From: Caprimulgus europaeus
Taxonomy: Eukaryota > Chordata > Aves > Caprimulgiformes > Caprimulgidae
Direction: 5' to 3'
Assembly: GCA_907165065.1 (NCBI GenBank)
Contig: OU015524.1
Location: 34,291,295-34,355,294 of the forward strand
Length of the DNA stretch: 64,000 nt
Each line of letters begins with the position of its first letter. Within the stretch, counting starts at the first letter, position 1. The notes beneath the pieces were generated by a model. That model made no database searches, was not told the DNA's origin, and was given only the letters and a program-made list of their open reading frames with translations. The position numbers were made by a program, and so were the translations under genes. This document shows, piece after piece, positions 50,448 to 64,000 of the stretch.

Positions 50448-53400
50448 ACACCGATTTGGTTTACAATCTTTGTACTTTGATATTTCCAACAAAAAAGGCA
50501 ACATTGTGATATACTGTTTGTACATATATAGAGAGACAGACAGAGCTAGATCATATTGACAGAGTTGAAAAGTAAAAACTGTTTCCCAGTGCTCACAAAA
50601 TAATTTGTTTGCCACGTACCCGCTTCTGCCTTGCTCTGCCTGATGGATACAGACACCCACCGGCCCCCAGCCAACAGGACCTTTACCTGCGCTGTGTCAC
50701 CCCCTTGTAGAGCAGAAAGGATGGAGTGCGAGGGGTGCAGACAGGGCTCAGCCCCAAGCCCTCACAGGTCTGTGTAGCTCCCTTCCCAACTATTTGTGAA
50801 TGCCCCAGGGGCTACGTCCACAAGAAAACTTAACCAGCGGCAGCAACTGTGAAACCTCCCCACCTGGGCATCTCCCACTACTTGTTTCCCATCCTCGAGA
50901 CCGAGGTATTGAATAGATTTATTTATTTTTATTTGCATTTACAAAATATTTCCACTGAATGACACACCTGAATGAGATGAGAACTCGTGTTCAGAAACAG
51001 CAGAAAAGACCTAGATCAGTTTCAGGCTGATGACAGAACAGCTCCAGCAGCAAGGGTGGGGTGGGGGCCTAATGGGGACGGCCTGGTCCTGGGCAAGCCT
51101 GCCTGTAGCTCCAAGGACAGGGCTGCCTCTGGTCAGCCAGTTGTGCGGTGAAAGCTCATGCTGGGAGGGCAGCGGTGAGATCCCTTAGACATGCTAGCAG
51201 ACACACGGGGAGGAACTGGCCACCAGAGCCAGTGAGGAACAGGGATGGAAAGAAAAGAGCTTGGGAAAATGTATTATTCCCAGCACAACTGTTGACTTGC
51301 TTTCCAGGATACTCAGGGCTCCTTTTCCTGCAAACGGCCAAGACTGTTAACACCACCTGAGCACCCTGGGCTGCCACATGCAGGAATGCCTGGGCAGATA
51401 GCTGCTGCCTGGAGAACCCTTTGCCTTCCCTCCCATCAATCTCTTGGCCAAAGTGCAAAGCCCAACCCAAGCAGCCTGCACCACTCACCCACACCCAAGA
51501 CTACGAGTCCACTCAGTTTGCAAGGACTGAAACCATTTCAAATGCCACACACCTTGGTAAAAATGAAAGCCCTGACAGCAAGAGCAGATTGTCTGGGTGG
51601 GAACGCTCCCATCACTGGGTCATGTGTCACCTTCAGGTCCAGATACCACAAGGGCTGCCTTGCAAAGCGGTACCTAGGAGGTCACTCTGTGCTGGGAAGC
51701 ACATGTGCCAGCACAAGGCCAACATAAACTACTGAGCTCTCCTGTGAGATCCATCCCCTGGGAGTACTGTGGGGCTTTGCAGAACGGCTTCAGCTGTGGG
51801 CCTCTCTCTGGAGGAGGGAACAACCTCTGGTGCCTTGCTTGGGAGCTGGTGTCCCCTCCCACCACCATCCACTAATACAGCATGAGCAGCACTTGGTGGC
51901 ACTCAGCAGCAGAGAGACTCCAGCCAAGCTGGGAGCATCCCTCCACCAGTGGGTCTGCGCCAGAGTGATGATGGGAGGCAGGGGGGTGGCCAGGCAGTGA
52001 AGGAAGGGGAATGACACATGGGCTTTCACTTCAGCTACACCAGTGGGTGCCCACTGGGCTGAGCAGGGGTGCCCGGCCAGCTCCCTCCTGCAGCAGATGG
52101 CAAGCCCTGCTCCTGCTGCTCTGAGCATGGCACGCGGTGGCAAGAGCCAGTGGCCGGCTTCCCAAGCCTGGCAACTTCTGCTCACAGCAACCCAGGCATC
52201 GATTTGCAAGGTGTCACACTGGCATATGTTGTAAACAGGACGGCAGGTCGATTTCGAGCACCAACTGGGGGTGGAGGAGCAGGCTGCCCTGGGAATGGGA
52301 AGAGGCTGTGCATGGAAATGGTTCCTGCGTTCAGCCTCCCTTTGCACCCATGGGGCTGGATCTGTCCACACTGAGCTTCTGTCCCTGCCTGACGGGTACC
52401 TGCTGGCACCCTCACAGCAGGTAGGGGGAAATGGGGGGGCTTGTGCATTGCCCACTGGACAGTATAGTAGAGCTGTGACTCCAGAGAGGGTGAGGACTTG
52501 GGCTAGGGCAGCCTTCAAGTATTTCCACATCACCTCTTCTAGGGGCAAAATACGAAACTGAATTGGGGAGTAAACAGTGTGTTTGTAAAACACAGTGCCA
52601 AGCACTACTGGCCTGAAACACGCACAGTGCAGGCCATGGCCCTGCACCCCAGACAACTGACAGAAGCTCTCCTGATCGCTGGGGACCCATCACTTCACCC
52701 CATCAGCACCCATATCATCCGTGCCCTGTGTGCAGCAGCCTACCCTCAAGCCCCCTCACCAGCCGGCTCCAGCCAGGGCCCACGCACAGCCCTGCTGACA
52801 GAGCACTTTTTGCAATCCTAGACTCTCTCCTGCTTCCTCCTTTGGTCACAGTGAAGAGGGACGAAGCCTGAGCTGATGCCGCTGGGAAGCTGGGGAGCAG
52901 CGCAGAGCCAAGCCCCGCGCCAGCTTCCCTAGGCAGAAGGGACGGCTGGGAGCTGAAGCAGTTCCTCCTCCCTGCAGGCTGTGCCTGAAATAGCCGAGCC
53001 TGTCACATCCCCGGCCCGGCTGTGATGGATTAGCCTCTCCAAGGCACAAGGCAATTTATTCATTAGTGACATTTACACCTTGTGGCTGCATTAGCCACTG
53101 CGGTTTGGTGACACGTGCTCAAGCTGTCAGTGCTGGGCTTGGAGGCAACATCGCTGCTCTGATGATGCAGCGAGGCTTGGCCTGGGCAACTCAGCTTGGA
53201 AATGCCTCCTGCCTGTCTCCTCAGCCAGAGCAAGCATAGCCTGCTTTGAAAGCCAGCTTTGTTCCCAGGCTTCTCCAACAAATGCCCTGCTCCCTCCATT
53301 TCCCTCCCACCTCCTGGCCTCGCAGCACCACTGCTCCAGCACAGCAGCCTCCTGCCCTGTCTTGCCTCGTGTCTCCTGCAAAAAAAAAACACATTTGCAA

Positions 53401-54568
53401 AACCTTTTATGACTCTTCTCATACAGCCCCTCCTCTCCACACGTCTTGCTGAGCATTTACACGCTATTCTGCCCTCCCCAGCTAGCTCCTCCTTGTTTGG
53501 CTCACAGCAAAGCTGCCCTCAGTCCCAACAGAGAAGCACAGAGCCCATGTTCAGAGACTCCCCCAGCACACATGCTGCTTTCACCATGACGCTGTCCCCT
53601 GGTCCTGCACCACCACAAGAGACAACCTGCCTCTCCTCCCCAGGGACAGCCCTGGGGCACTGGAGATCAGGACCACCAAAACATCAAGGGCTTCTAACTT
53701 TGGTCTGTCGAACTTACCCTGTCTACAAAGGCTCAGAGAAGTGCTGTGAAATTCTCTGGGAAAGCAAAAAGTGATGCAAAAGTGAGGCCAGGATGCGCTG
53801 CAATGCTCTGCAGGCTGCACTGTCTCTCTGCCAAGCAAGCACGAGGCACGCCAGGGCAGGGAGCATTGTTGGAAGGCAAACCAGCAGGTTATGGTGAGGT
53901 CTGGCCACCAGCACGCCTGAGGTCATCACACGTCCACTGGTGTTTCACAGCCAGCCCATGGCGCCTCGCAGGGAGAGGAATAAAACAACGCGAATGCACG
54001 GCAGCCTTGGAGCTCGGTTTGGCTGGCTCAGAGGAATGACAGTTTGCACATCGCGTTTGGGGAGGGTGAGAAGAGCTGGAGAGTGTTGGCCAGGGAGCAG
54101 ATACAGCAGCTCTCCCATCTCAGGCAGCCAGCAAGGGATTAGCTTGTTCTCAAACACAGCTTGCTCCATGCTTTTATCCCTGCTCCCTGCCACTCGCTGC
54201 AGCAAATGTGACACTTCACACCATCTCCTCACAAAAACCAGGTCAGGAGTTTCTTCTCACAAGGAACAAGCAATGCTCTGTCACCTTGCAAAGCCCTCAC
54301 CATGAGGATGGATGGGCGATACCAGACCAAAGCCACAAACACACCAACCCTCTGCAGGGCCATGGGTCCTGGCCATGCACAGGAGCAGGCAGAAGCACCT
54401 CCTGCCACGCACCCACACTCAGGTGGACAGCCAGGTCACACCTCCAGGCACAGAGGAAGAGTTTAAACTCCAGCCTCCCTTCCTGATCAGTCTACCCCAC
54501 TGCAAAGCCACAGAGCCACCATCCCAATCTTCCTTGATCATGTTTTTTCCACCAGCACTTTGCATTTA

Positions 54569-54680
54569 GAATCATAGAATAGTTTGGGTTGGAAGGGACC
54601 TTTAAAGGTCATCTAGTTCAATCCTCCTGCAGTAAGCAAGGACATCTTCAACTAGATCAGGTTGCTCAGAGCAGATACCT
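54569..54680 (-). repeat. CR1 LINE 3' end, inverted
   Basis: The plus strand starts AATCATAGAATAGTTTGGGT and runs through GGTTGGAAGGGACC and CATCTAGTTCAATCCTCCTG to a CAGGTTGCTCAGAGC block. This is the typical antisense view of a CR1 tail. Confidence 0.92.
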
Positions 54681-57600
54681 TCAATTCAAAACAGAGCTGG
54701 CTGAAGTGGAGTGTTCAACCCCATCTCATTGTCAAAAAATTTTTAAAGCAAGGAATAGCAACCTGAAGCACTCCTCACAACTGTTAAGGGCTTCTAGTCT
54801 CATTTCAGTTTGAAAAAGCCATTGGCATTTCCAAAGTGAAATCCTGTTATTTTGGGATCTAGTTGTCACGGCTTTGTTCCCAACTGGCTGAAGGGTGCTG
54901 TGCATGCTGCTTCATCGGATGCTCCGTTACTTTCCTTCCCCTCCGCTCAGCCCCTGGGGCCAGGCTCTTCCTGGGAAGGAGGGTGCAGCACAGAGACCAC
55001 CAGCTTCTGACTAGGCTGAGCAGATAGCAACACCTGCTTTCAGCTGATCCTCTCTCTGCATCTGCTTCTGGAGATGTGTATAAACTTGGGGTTAGGTTTT
55101 TCCAAACCTTTTCACCCTGACCAGTTTGTGGGCTGCCATCCAAAGTCTGAATTCATGGCACAACAGCTGACGGCGCTGCTAATGGACATTGGGACCATGG
55201 GACCAATACAAACTACTAAGTCATCTCACCACATTCTAGCTAGGCTTTTTCTTTCACTAAAGTGAGTAGCTAAGATTGCAGAAGCAGCTTGTGCTGATGG
55301 AGAGTGAAAGAACCTCAAGTGTCTGTGTGTGAAGTTACTTTGCTCTACAAAGTCTGCTAAATTATAATCACAGTAGGTGATCCATCCATTCCCAAAGTTC
55401 GAAGGGCTGGGGAGGGTTCAGGATGGGCACCAATTTCTCACAATCTTCATTTCCCCAAATGAATTTTACAAAAAACAAATGAACAAACAAAAAGGCCCAA
55501 CAAAAACAGTCTTCCTCAGGAGGGGAGGAATAAAGCCCATTTAGCTTTCCAGCAGCCGCTGTGCTTATTCTCAGTGCTGGATGGCCACGCCGCACATTGT
55601 AATGGGCTCCTGAAAACTCGGCAGCTTCTGGAAGTGTTGCATAGGTGGATGATGTACCTGTTAGTAGAGCCTGGTTACGAGCTGCAGGAAGAGGAGCTTG
55701 CTGAACTCCACAAAGAAACTGTCCCTCCCTCAAGATAGACGAGGTGAGGAGGGTAGGAGGAAGGGGAGGCCATGGAGCCATGGGTCTTGCAGGTTCAGTT
55801 CTGTCCTTGGGACCTCTTTTACCTCGTGTGTGGAAAGGCTACAGTCCTGTGGGAGAATGCTGCTCTCCCAGTGCAGTGGAGGTCAATTTGCTTGTTAGGT
55901 TGCTTTTGAGGGAGCTGATGAGATGCATCCATAGGTATAACATTTCCCTTGGCGGAGCAGCTGTGATGGAGGCAGTAGAGCAGAACAATTCAACCCAGTG
56001 CTTGCAGAGACAGTATATTCAACATTCATTCATGTTGGCCTAGTCCCAACACGATCTCTATGCATCAAAGCTACACTGTGACAGATCAATTTGTCCGGAC
56101 TCAAGGACAGACCACTCTGAGGAATTGCTAAGCCAAGATCACATTGGTATAGTACCACTGGCTTCAATAAAATTACTCTAGGAATGAATATAGCCCATTA
56201 ATTTCTACCTGAAATGTGACTAAGCCTCTTTTCCCTTTTTCCAGAATGCCCCTGGGGAAAAGAGCCCCAGGCAGGCTCAGCCTCAAGTCCCCACTGGGCT
56301 CCCAGGGTTATGAAACAGCCTTTGGTGCCCACACATACCTAGCCTAGTAGAGACTCTATGCCCACATGCATTGCAGGAGGCAGTAATACCAAACAGAGCT
56401 AACACTTAAATCATGTCTCACTTCTGAGATGATACAGATACAGATCATATTCATACAGACCTCATTCTAACCACTGAATATGAATGAAACATGATTAGAA
56501 GCACATATGACATATTGAGACTTATAGCTCTTTGGTAACACAACTTCTTGGTGGTATTGTAGTATCTCAGACCCATGCCCTACAGCTACTGCAGCAGAGC
56601 AGGAGCACATTGCAGCAAGGTCATACCCTGCTAAAAGTAAGGCAGCACCCTGGTGATATTAGACAGCAGTACTGAAGCCATGGTTGGAAAGGCTGGAGGG
56701 AGAGCTTAAAAGATACCATTCACCCATAGGCTAATCAGCAGGCAATGATTCACTGGCATTGAATGCTACCTAACTTTCTTAAGCTTCCACTTTATAAACC
56801 TTTTCCTGGAGTCCCCTCTCCATGGGCAACCATCAGAGTTACTAAACAGCTCTGCAGCCTCTCGAGCATGAGTGGAAAGACAAGAGGACAGGGACAGCCT
56901 GGGTCTCCAACGTGTGCATTTTATGGGGAGTGGAAAGGGAGGGGAGGTGCTTATTTGAAATCAGAAAACCAGCAGCTTCCCCAGCACTAATACATCGAGT
57001 ATTTGCCTGATGTGTGACTCTGGAAGGCTTGGCGTTGGCCATAAGATGAGATTCCCTCTCCTTGTCCTAACAAATGCCCCTACAGTTGCTCAATCCAAAA
57101 GCCCTCTCTGAAATCTCCCTCCTTGGTGTGCTCTGTGTGACATGCAGTGGGCTTAAGAAGTACCACCAGGCTAGCTGGTGTCACTGCCTGGCTCTGCATG
57201 AACAAAGAGCTGAGCACTATCTGGGAAGCTTCCAGTGTATGCTGAAAGATGGATAAGTGGGTGGTGATGTGTCCTGAAGACCAGCTAATCCAGAGCTTCT
57301 CACATGCTCATTCTCTCTCTTTTTCTAGTTCAGAAAAGCTGGAGAGCTTTTAAGTACCTGGCAAGTACACTGGCAGCAATGGGAAACACCAAATAGCCCA
57401 AACTTATTGTCCAGCCTAGCAGCAGTGAGGACTAGACCTATTCTAGGGATGAATTAATGCCATGAAGCACCAGGAAGAAGAGCTGGCAGCGCTCCCACTT
57501 CACTTGTCCCTGTATGAGAGGAAAGCCAGCAGACAAGTGCAATGCTGAGCCTGACTCTCGGCCCATGGAAAGCTGCAATGGGTGAATGATGTACGGAAAA

Positions 57601-60600
57601 AAGCAAAGCCATCTGACTCCGGAGATCCTCTAGTTATTGCCCCCTTGTACTGAGAAGCACCTGGCTTTCACCTTCCCAAAGGGTGATGCAGGCTTTCCTT
57701 GCTTAAGGGGCCAGCAGCTCTGTGTACTTCACTCACTTTGAAGAGATCTTTTGCACCAGAAATGAGGACACAGCCAGCCTGACAGACCACAGCACTGCTT
57801 GTACTGCTTGCCCAGGCCAGGCTCAGAGCAGGAAGGATAGACTCACTACACAGGGGAAACTTCTGCACAATCCTGCAAGCCAGAGTTTGCCCAGTATGAT
57901 CCTGGGGGAGAGAAGACATTGAGATTGGTGAAGGGAAGGCTGCAGAGACCAGGTAACACCTGCTTGTGTCAGGAAGGCCACGGGGCAAAGGAGCGGAGCC
58001 AATTAAACTCACTAGTCAATGGAGGAGCAGTAATGGGATTAAGATACAGCAGGAAGAATTCAGGTTAGATATAAGGGAGTAGGCTATCATGAGAGGAGCA
58101 GACTGGGCCATTGACTGAGCTGCCAAAGGAATCATTATCACTGACCCAGACATGGCAGAGAGCAGACACAAGTCTGCAGGAAGAGCAGGCGCCTGACTGC
58201 TGCTCAGCCCGGAGCTGCGGTGGGTGGATGTCTGCGTGCTGGAGGAAATGGGACCACTCCACCATGGAGAGGCTGTGCACCAGAACAGGGACAGACCATC
58301 TTTGGATATCTGTGCTGATAACCTGAGCTGCAAGGAGAATTAAATCAGCTGCCTTTTGCCCAGGGCACTAGGGTCCTTCACCAGCACTTAGGAGGAAACC
58401 TACACACACACACCTCTTCTGCTGGCTGCCTGCTGTGATGGGGGTGGGAAGGGAGAGCCCAGTTGTCTGCCATGAACCTCCCTGCCTGGCTAGACATGCT
58501 GCCCTGCCACTGCAGGCAGGGAGGAGGAGAGGGAACACAACCCCAGTTCCAGTGATAGAGTGGGCTTTGGTGGGCATCCGGCCTCTAGCCAGGGTCAACC
58601 CACCACACTGTCCTCTTCAGCTCCACCACTTTTCTGCCAAATCACTAGCCAGCTCCTGTCCCTCCTGCTCAGTCCTGCTCCCCTCTCATGCCCAAGCATG
58701 CCATCCCCCTTTCCTGAGCCTAAGATAGGGCAGGAAGGTCTCCAGCCTGGCAATGGAGTAGGCTGGACTGGGGAGGGCAGCTCCCCCAGGTGCAGTGGGG
58801 TAGGAGGGCCAAGAATATGAGGAAGGGACCTCTGAGAAATCCTCTGAGGTCCCATTTCTCCTCAGGGTGCTGTGGGTCTGGCATGGCCACAGACTGTGGC
58901 ACTTGGTCTGCGCCTGGGACCTGGCTGCTGCTGGCACTATGTGCATCAGGAAGATGTTCAGCATCAGGAATCACAGAATCGATTGGAATCAGAGAACTCT
59001 GCATGGATCATGCAGGCCAGAGCAGCAGCCATGCCTCAAAGACACATGTCTCCACCTGGACAAAACACCTCTGGAATAAGATTTTGTGGGTGTAAATGGG
59101 GCCAGAGGAACTAACTGAAGCAATCTCATGAAGAGGCCTAGAAAGAGCCAAGGACAAGGTGCTCAAAAGTAGAGCTCTGCTGCAGGTGCTAAAGGACAGG
59201 GACACAGAGACCCTACTAATCTGTCCCTATTCTGAGGACTGTCTTTGCCCCAGGGAGCTAAAAGGCCTGCCAAACCTTTGATAAATCCATCTGTCCAAGG
59301 CGCCTTGGAGGCTGGAAATAAAAAGATGAGCCATTACAGCCTAATTTAAGCAATGTGTAGGAAATTTCAAAGAGAACATGTTAGAAAGGACAAGCAGACC
59401 ACATTCCTCACTAATGACCCATTGCAGTTCCACTGACTGAACATCTCCTGATTCACCAGGACATACAAGCACACACCATTATCTCCCCAGAGTCACGAGG
59501 ACCCTCAGCATTGGCCTTGGCTTATATTAGGGCCTTGAAGACAGAAGCACAACCACACAGCAAACCACCCCAAGGCAGCCAAGGGGGCTGTAGCTGCTTT
59601 CACCCAGTCTGAATCTGTGCCAGTAAAGGTGAGAACAAAACATGGAGAAGGATTTGCCCACACTGGAGAGCTTATGCTTCCCTGTTCTGAAAGGGACCCT
59701 CTATTTGAAGCCAACATCTAGGTCTGGTAGTGATAGTAAGGGCAGATTACAAGACAGAATCATAACAGAGTGGGTTTTTAAGGGCCTTTCTGTTCAAACC
59801 ACCGCTGTTTGGAGCCTAGCACTTGAGATCCAAGAGGACAAGTCTAGCACCTGAGATCCAGGCAAGAGACACTGACCAGAACACACAATCCACAAAAAGC
59901 AGAACAGATCATACTGGCGGCAAAGCCAAGCCAACCCTCACAATTCCCACACATGCTGACTGGTCCAGGCTTGCCAGCAAGAGATGATTTTCAAAAGCAG
60001 GCTGATGTGGGAAGGTGCATTTGCAGCCTCCCCAAGACCTGGGAGGAAGCAGTACAGCAGCATGACTAAAGAAACAGACCCTGTTGTTGGCAGAAAGAAG
60101 ACTGGGTGAACTAAATGAAATGCCTTACTGTTTGCTGTTACATCTTAGCCTTCTGTGATGGATGCAGGGGAAGACACCAAGCTTGAATGCCCAGGTTCTA
60201 GTGGCCTTGCTCTTGTCACCCAAGACCTGCTGTTCCCAGCCACTGTTTGCCCCAGTGGGTGAGGAAAGCATGATGAGGCCCAGGAGCAGTGTTCTCTGGA
60301 GAAACTGCTGGCTGATTTGGCATGCACTCTCCCCAAAGAGCTGACTGAAAAGGAGACAGCTTTTCTGACAACAGAGACACGAGGGATCTGGGTTGATGGA
60401 GAAGGAAAAGCTGGGTGCCTGCATGCTGCAGCCACTGATGCAGCTTCAGTGACTTGCCCAACATCACTAGGATCCTTTCCATCAGGTTTGAAGGGGCAGC
60501 ACAGAGCTCAGAGCAGGTGAACCTGCCCCGAGAAAAGCAAGGCAGAGGAACACCTCACTTCTCACAGCCTGACACCTCTGCAAAAACCACTGTAGCGCAA

Positions 60601-61661
60601 ACCGCTTGGTTTTAAGCATGTTCCTCTCTAACATATCCCCAGCCTCTGTTCTGCAGAGCATCCCTCATGGCAGATGCCTCCCTGTCTCCCAGCTGCAGGT
60701 CCCACAGAAGGGGAACCCCTTTACTCAACATTTCCCCAGCCCAGGTTCCCAATGCTCCAGCATGCTTCTGCGTTTCTCCCTCCCAGCCTCTCAGAGCTCT
60801 GCCAAAACCAGGCTGCCAGGATCCTGCAGCTCAGAATCTGCAGCCAGAGCCCAGCCTGATCTCACACAAAATTCACTCTTGCAGACATGCACCAACCATG
60901 CTTTATGATCAATAGGTGAACTGCAGCTGAAGCTACCAGAGCCTTCCTTGACGCTTGTCTGCACCGATTAGGACACACTTCAAAGCCAGGAAGGGACCCC
61001 ACCCACTTGACGCACCGCATACTACCACGATGCCTGTCCCAGTGCCATCCTTTCCCCCTTTCCCAGCTCACCCAGGGCCTCCTTTTTTCTCTTTCCAGCT
61101 GAGCCCTCCTCCAGCAAGCGGATCAGCAGCGCTGCAGATCTTCACTCCATCTGGATTTGCACCTTCATCCCTTCCCGGTGCTGCCTGCCTGCTGTAATCC
61201 CAAGCCGAAAGCCCTTTACCTAGGGGATGCTGACTGTCAGAGCTGCCGTGCCAAGGCTTCCTAAGGAGCCGAGCCTGGGATCCTCTGGAGGCGGTGCCAT
61301 TCCCAGCAGTGAGAACAGAGTAACAGTCGAAGCGTGGTCTAAAAAAAAAAAGTGGGGAGGGTGGGGAACAATTGTGGGGAAGGGGAAGAGCTGGATTTGT
61401 GGCTTTCAGCCTTTGCTCTAACCTGCTGCTCAGCTCCACGTGCCTGGATGCCCCAGACCTTTAGGCACAGGCAGTTACACACTGATCCCAAAGGGCCCGT
61501 TCCCCTCCACGCTGCAAGGGGTCTCACTCCAGTGTGGGCAACAGGGTGGGCAGAGGTGCAGCAGGGTGCTTTCTGGTGGCTGCTGATTCCCTGGAGCACA
61601 AGCCAGCCTGGAGCCAGGGCTGGGGGCCAAAGCACTCCCCACCCTGCATCAGGCCTGTCTT

Positions 61662-61667
61662 TTTATT
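61662..61667 (-). terminator. TMEM151B: Candidate proximal poly(A) signal of TMEM151B
   Basis: AATAAA on the minus strand, about 310 nt after the TMEM151B stop codon, followed on that strand by a GT/GG-rich stretch. Use of this site would give a short 3' UTR. Confidence 0.45.
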
Positions 61668-61973
61668 CCCCCCCTTTGGATCTTGATGCCATGAATTATA
61701 ATTTTGGGGTGGTTTGGTTGGGTTTGGGGTTTTTTTTCGCATGTAGTAGTCGGTCTAGAGTTCTGTGCCATGTCAGGGGCAGCATCAGCACTCATCCCTC
61801 TGGGAGGTCAGAGCCTTGGCGGGGAGAGCTTTTGCTGGCTGCCGGAATGAGATGCCATGTCTGCTCCATCCTGATGTCCTCCTGGGCCATCTCCCTCCTC
61901 TGTGCTCATCTCCCCAAATCCTGCACTGGCTTGGACCAGGCAATGGACAATGAGATCTCACCACCCTCTGCTT

Positions 61974-64000
<2,027 letters not shown>

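Larger units (their letters stand above)
50425..61973 (-). other. Putative long 3' UTR of TMEM151B or intergenic DNA
   Basis: No coding exon was recognised in these 11.5 kb. Minus-strand AATAAA signals occur at 61667-61662 (about 310 nt after the TMEM151B stop), at a cluster about 50934-50918, and at 50447-50442. The AT-rich block 50420-50640 looks like a transcript end and would place a distal site tail-to-tail with TCTE1. A short UTR ending near 61.65 kb and a very long UTR are both possible. The longest minus-strand open frame (51790-52656, 288 codons) has no family resemblance and was not accepted as a gene. Confidence 0.4.

Noticed and set aside
51790..52656. 288-codon minus-strand open frame
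   Set aside because: It is long, but Cys/Ser/Pro/Ala-rich with no recognisable motif, overlaps open frames on the other strand, and lies in probable UTR or intergenic DNA. A protein search would settle it.
58968..59000. AATCACAGAATCGATTGGAA, resembling an inverted CR1 start
   Set aside because: Only about 20 bp match and the following sequence does not continue as CR1.

Overview
The window comes from a vertebrate nuclear genome, most likely a bird. It has compact multi-exon genes with GT-AG introns, CpG-island promoters, and many 5'-truncated CR1 LINE tails, several ending in the ATTCTGTG-type octamers typical of avian CR1. There are no prokaryotic-style operons, and most long open frames are chance frames in GC-rich non-coding DNA. 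Genes were named by comparing conceptual translations with remembered family members; no database search was run.

Left edge (1-4037, minus strand): the 5' part of RNF8, with three coding exons carrying the FHA domain and the start of the coiled coil; the RING end lies off the left edge. 4038-4292: a 255-bp CpG-rich head-to-head promoter shared with AARS2, containing a TCTCGCGAGA palindrome and an NRF1-type GCGCACGCGC site. 4293-21584 (plus strand): the complete mitochondrial alanyl-tRNA synthetase gene AARS2. Its 22 exons all have GT-AG junctions and matching phases and sum to 984 codons plus stop. 21585-43053: a long gene-poor interval with CR1 fragments, a 40-copy CTCCT microsatellite, a GGGAAT hexamer array, a perfect 16-bp inverted repeat, a CpG island at about 37.87-38.75 kb, and a possible decayed minus-strand coding sequence at about 24.55-25.55 kb that I could not identify.

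43140-49388 (plus strand): TCTE1 (DRC5), four coding exons, 458 codons, a leucine-rich-repeat subunit of the ciliary nexin-dynein regulatory complex. About 50.4-61.97 kb: non-coding sequence that may be a very long TMEM151B 3' UTR. 61974-63413 (minus strand): the large 3' coding exon of TMEM151B, a multi-pass membrane protein with a PDZ-type C-terminus; its first exon lies off the right edge.

The order AARS2, TCTE1 (same strand), TMEM151B (convergent) matches the human 6p21.1 block as I remember it. RNF8 beside AARS2 does not, so an evolutionary breakpoint probably lies at or near the shared promoter. The genes do not form a pathway: they cover DNA-damage ubiquitin signalling, mitochondrial translation, ciliary motility and a neuronal-type membrane protein. 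I found no convincing new multi-gene system. The best leads are the RNF8/AARS2 bidirectional promoter and the unidentified decayed reading frame.
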